A stretch of 64,000 nt of DNA from Trichoplax adhaerens (GCF_000150275.1 NW_002060949.1:2105836-2169835), one strand, 5' to 3'; counted from the first letter of the stretch, positions 1 through 12,947 are shown. Program-made: numbers and translations. The notes: generated by a model not told the origin, from the letters alone.

Positions 1-53
1 CAGCAATTACTTTAATAAATGATTTATAATTCTATTTGACTTTTGAAGAACCT

Positions 54-1960
54 ATGCGTAAGTATGGGCCTTACCTTCCAAAAGTGACTATCATCTCGCC
101 AACGTGTGTTAAACGTCATCAATTTCATTCCAACTTAATTCGAATGTTTCAACATCAAAGATACGGTGGAGAGAAAGAGCTCCTAATTTATGATGGTGCT
201 TGCAAATCTAAATCATCAGATGATAAATCAGTCAAATCGAAAGTAGTACTAAAAGCAATGGAAGAGGACAGTAGAATCAGATATTATTATGAGCCCTTAA
301 AAATCAAAAAGGGCGAGGATCATGTAAAACTTGGTAGCAAAAGGAATTGGATGATTGCTAATAGCACCGGAGAAATTATCGTCCATTTCGACGATGACGA
401 TTACTACGGTCCTAATTATTTGCAACATATGATAACAACGATGATAATGCGTAAAGCCGTGATGATCAAGTTAATAGGTAATATGATAGATCAAGACAAC
501 AAATTCCAATTCTATTTTAACACAATATTTGGGTTATAACATGCTTGCTGTAGCACATTGATACATGATAGATTTAGTTCAACATGTTTTTATAAACCTC
601 CGATCTGAATGCTTCAATTGAAACAATTTTAGCCTGGTTTATTTATGGTGAGCAATATCAAGATGGCAGACGTACAGAATCATTCGCCTACTATGATTAT
701 ACTGTCAGCCAATCGAAAGGCTGGGGCTGGAATCTTGTTTATAGAAAGGAATTATTAGGTAATTTAAATAAAATCGAAAGCTTAAGCATTCATTCCTATG
801 TAAGGTTCTACGTTCTTTAGATATTGGGATAGCTATACGTATTTGATCAGCACAACGACTCGATTCCACAGTGATTATTCCATATTACTATTTGGTGTTA
901 ACGTGTTAACCCTGTAACATTATTACGTTAAGCCACCTGTCTTTGTATTCATGTTACTAATGTGAAATTTTGGTGAGCCTTTCATTCGAAAATGACATTA
1001 AGTATCACTCTCTTTACAGATCAGGTGAAATTTAGAGACGCCGATTTCATGGAAGAAGATCACTTCGTCAATACAATCTTCACGAACGGAAACAAGTAAT
1101 CTACAACACTTGCTAATTATGCGTTACACTACTATTTGTTATATCGAATATTTAGTAGCGTATTTTTATACGAGCTTTAAGATATCTTTTCCATTTCATA
1201 ATAATAATAACAATCATGTAGCTTTAGAAACTTAAAAATTGATAATTTTTACGGTAAATGTTCGCTTTGGCTTATAGCTTAGATTTGTCCTGGATTAACA
1301 TTATCCAACACATGATAGTAATTGTCAGCCATTTTTAATATTCATCTAGAGTACACTTTATGCAAGATAAAAATTTCTTAGCCATGAAGGTAAGCAATGA
1401 TTTAGTTACCCAATTTTTATTATCCAATCTGAAAATAACTACCTAAATATTTACGTAGGAAAAGTATCTGTTAAACTTTGCGCGATAGGAAAATTATCAT
1501 TCAGTTTAATTTAATGCTTTATTTCATAACACTAATACTTTTAGATGGCGACACAAATTTACACGTTGGTCTCTTCATTTGATAATGTATAATTTTGTAA
1601 TGATAGTTTGTTACAGGATCGCTTGTAAGATCTACTGGGATGCCGTTATGCAAGACGTCAGGTAGCGACTATAAAATTTGTGATCGTTATGAATTACCAA
1701 GATGGCTCGCGGAAAAAAGTAAGTTGAAATTGACTTGTCAATAGTGTAAGATACTACACTAAATAAACCTTAACCATATTATAACGAGCATGAGTATAAA
1801 CTTTAAACCGTCTCTATTCCTTTAAAATAGGATACTTTTAGTTGTATTAAGGCTAATGTAATAGCTTCAATCCACAAATTAAATCATGCCATTTAAATTA
1901 ATTCATTTAGGCTTTGGATCACAAATTAAGGACTGGATTAAAATGGTCAACACAAGATAG
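54..1960 (+). CDS. GT-A-fold (family 2-like) glycosyltransferase, six exons
   Basis: Predicted nucleotide-sugar glycosyltransferase of about 275 residues. Proposed exons are 54-477, 633-758, 1020-1095, 1350-1389, 1607-1718 and 1911-1960, with agreeing phases and stop TAG at 1958-1960. The N-terminus has the GT-A opening strand (KVTIISPTC) and an acidic run FDDDDYY (aspartates at residues 113-116), the expected metal/nucleotide-sugar site. Downstream segments such as GWGWNLVYRKELL and EEDHFVNTIF fit the acceptor half of the fold. ATG at 54 is the first Met after an in-frame stop at 24-26. No signal peptide or membrane helix is visible, so it looks cytosolic, unlike typical Golgi enzymes. The family resembles bacterial GT2-like proteins, so old transfer is possible, but five introns show it is long settled. 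Exons 4 and 5 are the least certain because their acceptors are poor in pyrimidines. Donor and acceptor sugars are unknown. Confidence 0.72.
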
Positions 1961-3776
1961 CCAGTTTTATTTTTTATAATAAAATTTTGCAAGCCAATCT
2001 ACTTATCATACTACCTTAGGACAAGACTTTACTGGTCGTCTGTATGAATATAGATTAGCTATATTACATAGTTAAATGAAAAGATATTTCATTGTAAATA
2101 TATACTGTAATACAAAAGTGTCATTAAAATTGAAGTATTTTTCTAATAAGAGGTTGACTTATCTTATCCGTAGCTTTCCTATATTAGTAACAGGCAGTTT
2201 TGTTGCAATAGGACTGTCATGATCAAAATCAGAGTGATTATTTGCCATAGTAATTTTTATTTGACTGGCGGGTTAACAAGTATGACCTAGACCAGTACCA
2301 ATAGATATCCCATACTTAGTATTCAATGTAATACGAGTACAGCCCTAATAGTCCATGCTTTTAACTAGTTAGGTCTATAATCATACACAAAAGATCTTCA
2401 AGCGCTATGCACAGCATTTCAATTTATCTCTTCGCGATATCCTTCATAGTGGAGATATTCAAATGAAAACGTCCTAGAAATAATCGATCAGAAGAACATT
2501 AGCGAAATTTTACGTAAATCTTATTCTCAATCGTATCTTCAATGCTGTTATTGAGATCAAATATTTGTCGGTGTACAGCATTAGAATAGGGTTTTTATTA
2601 CCCAACTAGATTCCTCAGAACTAGTGAATTAACCCTAGTTAAGATAGGTAGCTCCAGAATTAGCAAATTTTCTTAATGATCCGGCAAATGTTAAGATAAT
2701 CGTAGAAATTAACTAATACGTGAGAATTCTATTATTATGGAATACAAATTTGCCATTAATATTTAACTTTCAGCTTATATATGTACGTGTATAAGCAAAT
2801 GTAATACAATTAAGCTATACGAATTGTCATGTAGTATACACGAAAATGCAGGGAAGTAGACATAATTCAAAGTGATACTTTAGTGATTGCCAAAATCAAA
2901 ACCTATAAGTTAGAATTAATTTCTTTGCACGATCTTTTTTCATTTATAGTTTGTTCCATACTACTGTACTGTATGTCTATCCAAAACATCCAGTTATAAA
3001 ACCCCCACGTCCGATATTGCAAGACTATCACGATGGAAATGGTTCTCGTTTCACAAAATACTGTTGTCTGCGTCGTTGCTAAACTAATGATTGTTGCTTA
3101 ATGAATCTTTTTGCTCTATTTCCGATAAGGTACATCTCTGTGGCGATGATGTCGTTATAGTCGATATTGCTATGTGTAATTGAGAAAAAAAATGATTGAA
3201 ATGAATCTTTTAACAAGGATATTCATATTTACGCTACTTGGTAGCTTAAAGTCTTGTCAGACAATTGTGAAAGTAATCCTGTCCTTGCTATTTTATGATG
3301 TGAGTTTGCGTAATACTATAGCAAGCAAAGATATTTCCTAAAGTTAATCATTTAACGTGCTAACATGCGGATGCATTGAATACCCTTTCACAAAGATGTT
3401 ACTATCTACGTGGTTAGCTTAAGATGCTTAGCATAATCCTTGAAATACCCATATTTTCGTTATTTATTAGCTATCATATTTTCGTATTTAAGTTTACAAG
3501 ACCATGCTAATTGGAATGCTTATTCTTTCGCAGAGATACTCTGTCTATTAAATGATTGACATGCAATTCTAGAAAGAGAACTATTTCAGTTACCTTCTTG
3601 ACAGATTGTTATTTTACACTATTACTATATCTAACAGCGATGACCGCATAGTTGATGTTATCATGCTAATTACTTTAGAAATCGATGCCTTCCATAAATA
3701 CTAATGGTCCTGGCTACACAATCATTAGCGTAAAGGCTCTGGCGAAATCATGGAAAATGGTCATGATTTGCCATTT

Positions 3777-3807
3777 AACTTGATATGGCTTAGCGCCATA
3801 TCAAGTT
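3777..3807. repeat. Perfect inverted repeat, 13-bp arms
   Basis: Arms AACTTGATATGGC (3777-3789) and GCCATATCAAGTT (3795-3807) are exact reverse complements around a 5-base loop. A shorter hairpin with 8-bp arms (AAATCATG / CATGATTT) lies just upstream at about 3745-3769. Nothing near suggests a transposon end or a terminator. Confidence 0.8.
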
Positions 3808-4059
3808 CAGATGTTCTCTCAAATCGATGTTATATTAGTACTCAAAAGCAACTGAAAATAATCTTTAACAATGGAAATTCTGACATTGCCTGATTTATCG
3901 ACATCATTTTGTTTGTTTTATACGATACCAGTTGTCTAGAAAAAGAAATGGCTAAAATATCAGGAAAAATGGAAAAATGATGATTTAAAATCTATTTGTT
4001 TCTTTCGCATCACCGTGGAAATACCACAGTACTCGATTCCTCCGTCTTCTTTGGGCTGA

Positions 4060-4900
4060 CCTTACTTGATATTAGACCTAGTCAGAATATTTTTTCACTC
4101 CATTCCAGCCCTCGAAAAGAATTGAAGTGATTGTCTTTTTATGAAAATGCTGTTGTCTGCGTCGTTATTTATAATAATTTCTCGGAAAAGCGCACATTTT
4201 ACCATTTATAGGCTTTGAAAAAAAATTGATTTAGTCGCAAAAAAATAAGCAACAGACTGCTATTCTCATACCGTAACATGCTAATCGAGAATTTAGCTAG
4301 AATAAAATGCAATAATAATTATGATATCGAATTAGATCTAGTCCAGAGTATTTTTTTCTTTCCATTACAGCCCTCGAAAAGAATTAAAATGATTATCCCT
4401 ATAAGAAGATGCTGCCGTCAGCGTGATTATTTATAGTAACATATCGACAGAATTACGGGAAAGCCAATATTTTACCATTTTTAGACTTTGAAAAATGTTT
4501 ATTTACTGTTATTGGCTGAAATAAGCCACAGACTGCTGTTCTTATAACGTAACATGCTAATCAAGGATTTAGCTCAGAATAAAATAAAATAGCAATGATA
4601 CTGTATTATATCTAGTTAGAGTATTCTTTTTACCCCATTACTACAGCACTCGAAAAGAATTGAAATGATTTGTCTTTTCATGAAGATACTGCCTTCTGTG
4701 TCGTTATTTACAGTAATTTCTTAACATAATTACGGGAAAGCCAATACTTTGTTATTTTTAGGCTTTGAAAAAGGTTTATTTAGTCACAAAGAAATAAACA
4801 ACAGACTGCTACTCTCATACCGTAACATGTTAATCAAGGATTTAGCTCAAAATAGAATAATATTGACAATGATAGAATCAAAAGTTGCAAAAAGAATAAT
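4060..4900. repeat. Degenerate tandem repeat, about 3 copies of about 270 bp
   Basis: The landmark CTCGAAAAGAATT recurs at 4111, 4373 and 4649. Each copy continues with the same order of words (CTGTTGTCTGCGTCGTT-like, GGCTTTGAAAAA, CAGACTGCT, AACATGCTAATC). Copies 2 and 3 are the most alike. A partial older copy of the CTGTTGTCTGCGTCGTT segment lies near 3060. No terminal repeats or ORF make it a known mobile element. Confidence 0.8.
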
Positions 4901-6039
4901 GATTAACTTCGATTGTTATAGGGTAGGTGTTAAATACTTAAAAAAAGGATAAAAAAAATTTTTCAACGAGCTGCCGGATTATGCAATAGTTTAAAGTGCT
5001 TGTACACTGTATACTAAAGACCAGCCTTTTATTCGTGACTTCTTTCAATTAAAATCAGATGAACAGTAAATATCTAATGGCACGGCCAATGTCGAAATCC
5101 ATATACAAAGAATAACAGTCTTGATAAATGAGCCACTTCGCCATTCTATCTGGTTGAAAATATCGTCTACTAGCATATCCACAGTAAATATCGAACAGCA
5201 TGTTTGCTACTATGAAGAGAAATGTTACCGCATAACATACGCGTAGATGTATATTCTGAATTTACTCCCTTTGTCTACCTGAAAGACATATTTGCCATAG
5301 CATTTATTGCTTGTAGCTCTAGTAAAACAAGCATAAAATAAGTTATGCTGATTCTCCTCCTCATTCGGAAAATTTCATCGCTATCCAAGACACTATCGTA
5401 GGTATCTACAACCTGCTTTGAAGTAAGCGTAAATAGACATTATTCTATGCTTTAGTAGGTCTCTTCCTTACTAGTCTATTTTATGAAATGATCAAGCTTT
5501 CCGTTAATGAAAAATCCGTCCAAATACCTCGTTGTCAACACAGCAAGATTTTAGCTTAGAGACGTAATCATTGAATCACTGGAGATCTTTGTCACAAGAG
5601 CAATTTGCAGTGTTAAATCGTTGGTATAGCCTATACGTGTGCGCTATAGTGACTAAAATTGCAGAAGGAAGTAATAGTTATCTAGATCTTCTTTTGGAAA
5701 TGATATAAGTACTGCAGAATATTTTTAGTTTTAATGGCTACAAACATGGGTGAAAATAAATCAATTTAAAATCAATAGAGTACAGACCTGATTCATATTC
5801 ACCTTGAAATTATTTCTGATGAATAAGTCATTAGAATAGATGCTGAACTCTTTGCAAGTTTGTAAATATTCCAAGGTTCATTTTATCTCGCATAACATTT
5901 ATGAGGACAGCGGTCAATGTTAACCATTCTGTAACCGCATCAGTGGTTACTATTATGGCTAGAGAGAGTAACCCGTCTGGATTAGTAAATCACAACTTAA
6001 TATCGTCTGTACTATCGCTTTCTTTACTATTTAAATTCT

Positions 6040-7530
6040 CGAAGACCATAGAAACGAGGTCACAATCATTGAAATAGTTCCAGTTGTATCCTTAAATTAC
6101 TTAAAAAAATGACTCTCAATGCTATTTCGAATTGCATTTAATTGGCACATGGTAAACCAGATTAGATTTCTTGCTCTAATCGCATCCTATTCAGTTAATA
6201 CGAAAAATATCCTCAGAGTACTATAATAATTGCAAATCGTATTTGCCTTATACAGAAATGGATGAGGTTACTATCATTGAGCAACCACAATTGCATCCTT
6301 AAAATTACTTTAAAAATATTTTACACGGAATCCTATTCAACTCACATTTATCTTGCCATAAAAATAAACGAGATTACAAATCTTTCTTCCACTCTATCCC
6401 TTTAAGGTTAGTAATTTCTTTTAAAAATTTATACAGAATCTTATTTTATATCGTAATTATCTTTACATAAAAATAAACGAGATTGTTATCATTGAAACGG
6501 TTCTATTTGTGTCCTTAACGACTAGTAACTACTTTCAAAAATGATACAGAATCCTATTTCAAGTTCTATTCCTCTCAGCAGGAAAAATAAACGAGATTAC
6601 ATTCATTAAAACAACTTCATTTATGTCCTTAATGGTTAGTAACTACTTTCAATATTGGTACAGAATCCTATTTCAAGCTCTGTTTCTCTTGGCACGAAAA
6701 TAAACTAGATTACATTCATTGGAACGGTTCCATTTATATCCTTAACAGCTAGTTACTACTTTTAAAAATGATATAGAATCCAATTTCAAGTTATACGAGT
6801 ATTTCTCTTGGCACGAAAAATAAACGAGACTACAATCATTGAAATGGCTCTATTTGTGCCCTTAATTAACAGTCAACAACTATCGTACTTTAAAAAAGAT
6901 GATACAGAACTTTATTTTAAAGCTATATTTATCTTGGTGCAAAATAAACGAGGTTTCAATGTTTATTCTAACGGTGCCTTTATAGCCTAAAATTCCTTAA
7001 AAATGCCACAGAATCCTACCTCAAGTTATATTTATCTTGGTGTAAAAATAAACGAAGCTTCAATTTTTATTCCAATCGTATCCCTGGTAGTCTACAATTC
7101 CTCGAAAATGGCATAGAATCCTATTTCAAGTTCTATTTGCTCTGCTACAAAAATAAAGGAGATTATAAATTCTTCCTTCACTAGTATCCTTTACCGGCCA
7201 TTCACTTCTAAAAAAATTATTATCAGAATCTCCTTTCTTTAAGCAATTATAGCCTTTACATAAAAGAAACCAGATTGTAATCATTGAAACGGCTCCATTT
7301 GTGCCTTTAACAGCTAATAACTACCGTAGCTTAAAAAGATACAAAAGTCTATTTCAAATTACATTTGTCTTGGCATAAATAAATAAATAAACGAGGTTAT
7401 AATCTCTACTCTAATTTTATTCTTTTATAGCTCATAACTCCAGCAAAAGAAAATTGTAAAGCCTTATTTTAAGTTGTATTAGCCTTAGCACAGAAATTAA
7501 TAGGATTACAACCCCTGAAATGGTTGCAAC
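6040..7530. repeat. Minisatellite array, about 12-13 units of about 115 bp
   Basis: Each unit contains AAAATAAACGAGATTAC followed by CATTGAAACGG-, then TTAACAGCTAGTAACTACTTT- and ATACAGAATCCTATTTCAAG-like words. The AAATAAACGAG landmark recurs near 6365, 6471, 6585, 6698, 6818, 6939, 7045, 7149, 7260, 7380 and 7485, with weaker copies near 6045 and 6255. Units differ by substitutions and small indels, so the array is old rather than freshly expanded. Confidence 0.88.
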
Positions 7531-7714
7531 TGTATCCATTACTATCAAGAATCCATTTATTACAGGATCATATCTTAATAGATGGATGGTATTACAATAA
7601 TATTCATATTAGCCCTATTCATGTGCTCGTCGGAGACAAAAAAAACAGAAATTATATTCTATCAATGGAGCTGATAGATTGATTCAATTGCTTTAGATTG
7701 AAAATAAATTCATC

Positions 7715-8090
7715 GCATAGTCCATTCTATCCTATTTTGCCAACATGTTCGATATTGCCATTGATCCAATGAATAGATCACGTAACCCATTTTATTCCTA
7801 TTTTGCCGACACTACATTTGTAATATCTCTGTTAATACAAATGAATTAGGTTGTACCTATCACCCATTCTAGGTGCCTATTTTGATATCCTATCTGAAAT
7901 CTCGATTTAAATCGACTAGAAATGGGTATAAAATTCGAATTTACAAGGCTATGAAATATCTTTTTATGATATGAAATGAACCAATCCTAGGACTTATTCT
8001 ATCTTACCAGCCCATCCAATATCACCATTGATACCAATGAACGATTACATAACCCCATTTGGTCCTTATTTAGCTAAGTTATTGAATAAC
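7715..8090. repeat. Degenerate short tandem repeat, about 65-120 bp spacing
   Basis: The words CCATTCTATCCTATTTTGCC and GATATTGCCATTGATCCAATGAA recur in altered form near 7724, 7787, 7870, 7992 and 8056. The array begins about 180 bases after the 115-bp array but its unit sequence is different. Confidence 0.6.
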
Positions 8091-8784
8091 TTCATTGATG
8101 CATGACAGATAGAAATTAACAATCATATTATTTATTTCAACCAAGTTGAACAGTAGAAAAGTACTAGCAATGAAACTTTCAAAACAGTAGAAATCATCAA
8201 AAATCCATGGCTTAACTCATTTTCATTTTCAGGTAAAAGACAATCTTATTCATAATCAAATAAAGATGTTATCCCCATTTATTGGGTAAGAAAAGTAGAA
8301 TGTGAATAATACCAAATGTGAATGAAATTAAATCAAATTGAACAATACATCAGCAGCAGATTTAGTGAATAGGAATCATCAGCAAACAAAACCTACTACC
8401 GGGTGTTGACAAATAAACGTGTATAAAAAGGTTTCTACTAAATAGTGGAAAGAACCGATCACGTGCATGATAGGAGAAGATCAAGTTTAGATATTGGACT
8501 AAAGAAGATCAATTTACATAGGGAATAACATTGGAAATATTATGGGTTAAATGGGAAGTAATCAATTGAACCCAGCTGTTACACTAGCTGTATATTCAAG
8601 AGTACAAATTATAGAGAAATTTTTAATGCTATTTATATCATAATAAACACCTCGCATCGCCAATTGATTCATGTCAAAAAGTTGCATCAAGGCTGGAAAG
8701 GCAGAGTGAGAATAAGGTTATCATCAAGAAAGAAATATTATCTCAAGACGGCTAAGAAAAAGAACAAAATTAAAATCTCTCACC

Positions 8785-9081
8785 ATGTCTAAGAAAGAAT
8801 TACAAAAATCTCAAGCGCAAGTCAAACAAGTGATGGATATTATGCAAAAAAATGTGGATAAAGCTATCGAAAGAGAAGAGAAAATTAGTGTATTAAATGA
8901 AAGAGCCGATAGCCTTTATAGCCATGCATCTGAATTTGAAACCAATGCCGCTCAACTTAAAAATAAGTACTGGTGGAAAAATTTCAAAATGTGGATCATT
9001 TTGATCGTTACCATTATCTTAATCGTAGTGGCTATCGTAGTTTGGATTGTACTTTCACATGTTAAAAAATCCAAACCATGA
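8785..9081 (+). CDS. Synaptobrevin/VAMP-like R-SNARE, intronless
   Basis: A 98-residue vesicle R-SNARE that would pair with syntaxin and SNAP-25-type Q-SNAREs to drive membrane fusion. The SNARE heptad region covers about residues 12-65, with the zero-layer arginine at Arg40 in LNERADSL. The juxtamembrane KYWWKNFKMW (61-70) is close to the vertebrate VAMP1/2/3 motif, and a single hydrophobic helix (71-91) anchors the C-terminus, leaving only SHVKKSKP on the lumenal side. The start is clear: CACCATGTCT is a good initiation context and the length fits the family. The whole frame sits in one exon, unlike its intron-rich neighbours, so it may be an old retrocopy or a gene with introns only in the UTR. 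The orthology group (VAMP1-3 versus VAMP4/8) cannot be fixed by eye, but the juxtamembrane motif favours the synaptobrevin class. Confidence 0.93.
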   Translation: MSKKELQKSQAQVKQVMDIMQKNVDKAIEREEKISVLNERADSLYSHASEFETNAAQLKNKYWWKNFKMWIILIVTIILIVVAIVVWIVLSHVKKSKP

Positions 9082-9936
9082 CACTCGTCGACAACACCAT
9101 CCAATATAACCACGTAAGAAGAGTTCAGTCCACCACTCATCTATCATATTATATTACAAAAATTGGACCATTTCGAGCGTCTAATGAAGCGTTGTAATTC
9201 TGCCATCCGTTCGTAAAATTATATTACCCTGTTAGAGAATTGTTGTTGGATTTTAGCATTTATAAACAGAAATTTACTTTAGGCAATATCTATCGATAGC
9301 GATATATTAACAAAGGTAAAATCAGTGCTCAAAAACACCATTTGCATACATCACCTTACATTCAATCTTATACCATAGTGGTCTACAACTATTGGATAGA
9401 ACAATGATTGGTGTTTAGTTTCATTAGATCAAATGATTTTCAATACTCTATATGCACAACCTTAATGATAGGCGTCGACTAGTTCATATTATAATAACCT
9501 ATGAAAAATTACTTGATATTCATTTACTAAGGCTACTTTCTATAAAACTGCAGTATATTTACTTGTCAATTTTGTCCAAACTTAAATACGAATGAATCTA
9601 TCACATCTAGGCTATCTTAGTACAGTAGTCCTTGCTAGAAGGTAAATACTGTAAAATATCTCTAATCGCAATTGCTGGATTCATTAAAATAATATATTCA
9701 AATTCTATTGTAAAGAAATCAACCTAAAGAAATAACTCCCTAAGCTAGAAGCTTGAATCATGCCGAAATATATTAAAATCAACTACTATAGAAATATTTG
9801 ATCAAAGTTAAAATGGTGTAAAAAATGAAAGATTCAGTTATAAAAATTGTTTATTTCTTAATTTTCAATGCCTGAAATGATATCAACTTTTCCAAAATGT
9901 GTTACAATATCATTTAACAATTCTTGACATATTATT
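9082..9936. other. Convergent intergenic gap
   Basis: This holds the 3' flank of VAMP (plus strand) and of HPF1 (minus strand), which converge here. It is AT-rich. I see no further exon or RNA gene. Confidence 0.6.
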
Positions 9937-12909
9937 TTATCGTGTTAACTGTAACTGACTTAGACACGAACGTTTCCTATTTGTCATATGAATACTAATA
10001 ATATCGGCATATAACGGTCTTCTTAATAAACTATAAGCAGTCGTTAGCAAGTGCAGAGCAAAATTATTGAATTCTTCACCCCTACAAAACAAATCAATTC
10101 CAAGCTCAAGTCCCATACCATAATCGCATTCATCGTTTGCAAATTGTACGTAAGTGATGAGTTCTTCTAACGGTTCTAGAAATTTCAGTCTTTGAGCCGT
10201 GTTCTTGCATTTTTCAATATTAGTTAATATTTTACCAAGGGCTGCATTAGTAACATTCAGGGGCCTATATCCAATATCTAATTTCTTATCTACTGGAACC
10301 ACAATACCAAGCGTATGAAATGTATTAGCGACAACATATTTCTTCCTTTCCTTTACGCTTTTACTATTAACGCTTAAGTCGAAATGATATCTTGCAGCCC
10401 ACTCTTGCAATTTGCTGGCTAGTTCATTTATTTCTTTCTTTGCCGCTTTACGATTCAGTTGATTGTCAATATAGGTTCTGTCATAAGCAAAATGATATTG
10501 TAATTATAGTATCAATATAACTTTAAATGATATTACGACATCCTACATCTGATTTATTGATTGGATAACTCAAGCTTATTTCTATAGTCAATATTTACAG
10601 ACGAGAATAGGTAGCATTTGCAAATTAAGTGAAATTAAAAATTTCCACATCACGTCCAAATATTCATCTGATAAACTACTCACTTGACTGCAGCGAAAAG
10701 GTTAGTACCCATACATTTAAGTTCACACGAATTGCCTCCAGTATTGCTTGCGACTAAATCTGGCAATTTATCTGGATCATCCCTGAAGTTATACGTTAAA
10801 AAAGCATACGCAGTTTAGAATAAATCATGAAGTGGTTACATGATACATTCGTTATACTTTCAACAATGATAATCGTTTGTTCCCCAGCAACTTTAAAGCT
10901 ATACTAATTGAGAATGATTTATTCGGAAGTAAAAGTTAATAATATACTGTACAGTTAACTGCCCCACAATGCATGGTTTAATGATAAGAGACGATATTAC
11001 ATTAAATTTCTTGAAATTTAAAATTCGAGAATTAACGTCCAATGCAGTTAAAGTTATAGTAGACATAACTATCATATAGCATTGGCTTCGAGCCGGCCGC
11101 TTACTCGATTTATCAACAGACAGGTCTACCGACTGGTCTTACTAGTCTCTGGTAAAAGGGCAAGAAGTACCTACATAATAACTTAGACTAGTAAGAGGTC
11201 ACAAGTTCCATGGCTACTTAATGAATCAATGATCATTTCCTGGGTAATACAACCACCGTAAAACAACCCTACTTAGGCTACAAATTCTTTGCTTCAATAT
11301 CATAACATATTTATCAGAATTTCATATGTAAAATAGTAATCGAACCTTTTTCAGGTCTAACCAGCACTTTATTTCTAAATACATATCATGTAAGCTTACT
11401 ATCCTACCACTACTTTTTGGTGTGTTCTAATTAACCCAAAAGGCAAATATGCAATTCATAATATATATAGGTAATTGTTCACAGGTATGCTACCACCATT
11501 ATTACTACTGTACTATCTAAATGAGCGAGTACAGGCTACCTACTACATCTTCCACAATACTACAGCATCGCGACAGGCACTAATTACTAATTTATATAAA
11601 TTTCAAATATATTTAAGCATGCAAGCCAAAATTGTCATGTAAGAGTAAAACAGCTCCTAAAGCTGAGCCTATAATATAAGGGGTCAGTTTATTTCTCGCC
11701 GGTTAAAACATTTGAATCAAGATCTAATAATGTAATCAAAGCATGCACATATCAAATAAAATCGATAGCACACAGTACCTATAATAGCCAAAATGATACG
11801 AACTTTCATCTTCTCTGGCTAGCAAAGTCATCATTTCGGGGGGATCGTAATAAAATCTCCAGTGTAAATAATAGGAAGTTATCGATGATTCATCTCTATC
11901 ATCAAATTGACCAGCTAAAACGTCGAAAGCTCCAACCAGTTTTAACTGTAGGGTATCCATTAAAGCATCTATAAAATCATTTATTTAACGGAGCAAAACA
12001 AGCAAAGTATGCTAAGAATCGCATATCATAGAGAAAGTACTGTAAGAAGTACGCTTTCTCACGGTCATATCAGCAATGTAAAGCGCTATAACTTTTGAGA
12101 AGTTAAAAGTCAAGGTATAGCTGTACCTGATGGAGCTGTAGGATTTACTTCTTGGCAAAATTCATAGAACCTAAAGAAATCGTCTGGCATAGTAACACCG
12201 AATTTTGCTTTCATGAATTCAATCCGTTTGCTGTAATCGATCTCAGAATCATGCTCCTTGCTTTTTTTATTAGACGGCACACTGTCCTGGAATTCTTCTT
12301 CAGCATTTTTTCTTTTCCCTGATCAGAATTCAATTAAGTTTAGCTCTGATTGTATCGAACATATAATTTGGTATGACATAGCTTGGAATTTACAGTCGAT
12401 ATAATCAGAGAAATACTATTATCAACAGTCATCCAAATGAGAATTACTTTTGTCATGTATAGTAACGATCGTTGCTGTTCATATCGTATGGTACATTTAT
12501 GAGTGTGCAATAGATATAATCTACAGTTATATACCGAATAAGAATTGCTTTTATCTTATATCATAATAATAATACAGTATAGTCATTGCTGTTCATATCC
12601 TACAATTACGAGTTTGCAGCAAGTGTAATTCGATAAATGGATCTTGTACAATCACCGAACGAGAGCTATCTTTATCATGCAGCTTAAAATCTGCATTATG
12701 TAATCGTTGGTGCAATTTCGAATTCTAGAGAAGGTAGATAATTTATTACAATACCCAACTTATTGCACTTATATTCTAGCAAATATTTCACGATTTAAAA
12801 ATTAATCATGCCTTCACGAATACATAATTTGGGTAGAGGTGAAATAACGTTAGGAGAATACTTTGTAAATAGTACCTGAAGATTCCACATTCGATGCCGT
12901 TGGCTGTTT
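9937..12909 (-). CDS. HPF1: Histone PARylation factor 1 (C4orf27 family), first exon not located
   Basis: HPF1 binds PARP1/PARP2 in the nucleus and completes their active site, switching ADP-ribosylation to serine after DNA damage. Exons on the minus strand are 12909-12876, 12318-12127, 11968-11779, 10782-10684 and 10477-9937, with consistent phases, giving 351 residues against 346 in the human protein. Family marks seen: PDDFFRFYEFC, LHWRFYYDPPE, NLFAAVK, VVANTFH, GIVVPVDKK, and FVQ-like YVQFANDECDYGMGLELG. The GYR corresponds to human Tyr238-Arg239, and the NDE carries the catalytic Asp283/Glu284 pair, so it should be active. The 34-base exon at 12876-12909 starts in phase 0 right after an acceptor, with a stop just upstream, so a small initiating exon must lie further 5'. 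The neighbouring ORF at 12948-13190 is not an obvious N-terminus. Confidence 0.93.
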
Positions 12910-12947
12910 CTAGAAAGTCATAATAACATAGATATGTTTAAAAGTTA

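Larger units (their letters stand above)
1961..8784. other. Intergenic region with tandem arrays
   Basis: No coding exon is recognised over 6.8 kb between the glycosyltransferase and VAMP. The stretch holds a perfect hairpin (3777-3807) and three degenerate tandem arrays (about 4060-4900, 6040-7530 and 7715-8090), listed separately. Short ORFs here, for example at 4749-4952 and 6808-6990, lie inside array units and look non-coding. Confidence 0.6.

Noticed and set aside
1617-1665. Direct splice of glycosyltransferase exon 3 to 1617, ending in MQDVR and a stop
   Set aside because: It would leave the long open segments at 1350-1389 and 1607-1960 unused, although they join in phase and look coding.
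8952-9140. 62-codon minus-strand ORF over VAMP
   Set aside because: Antisense shadow of the VAMP reading frame.
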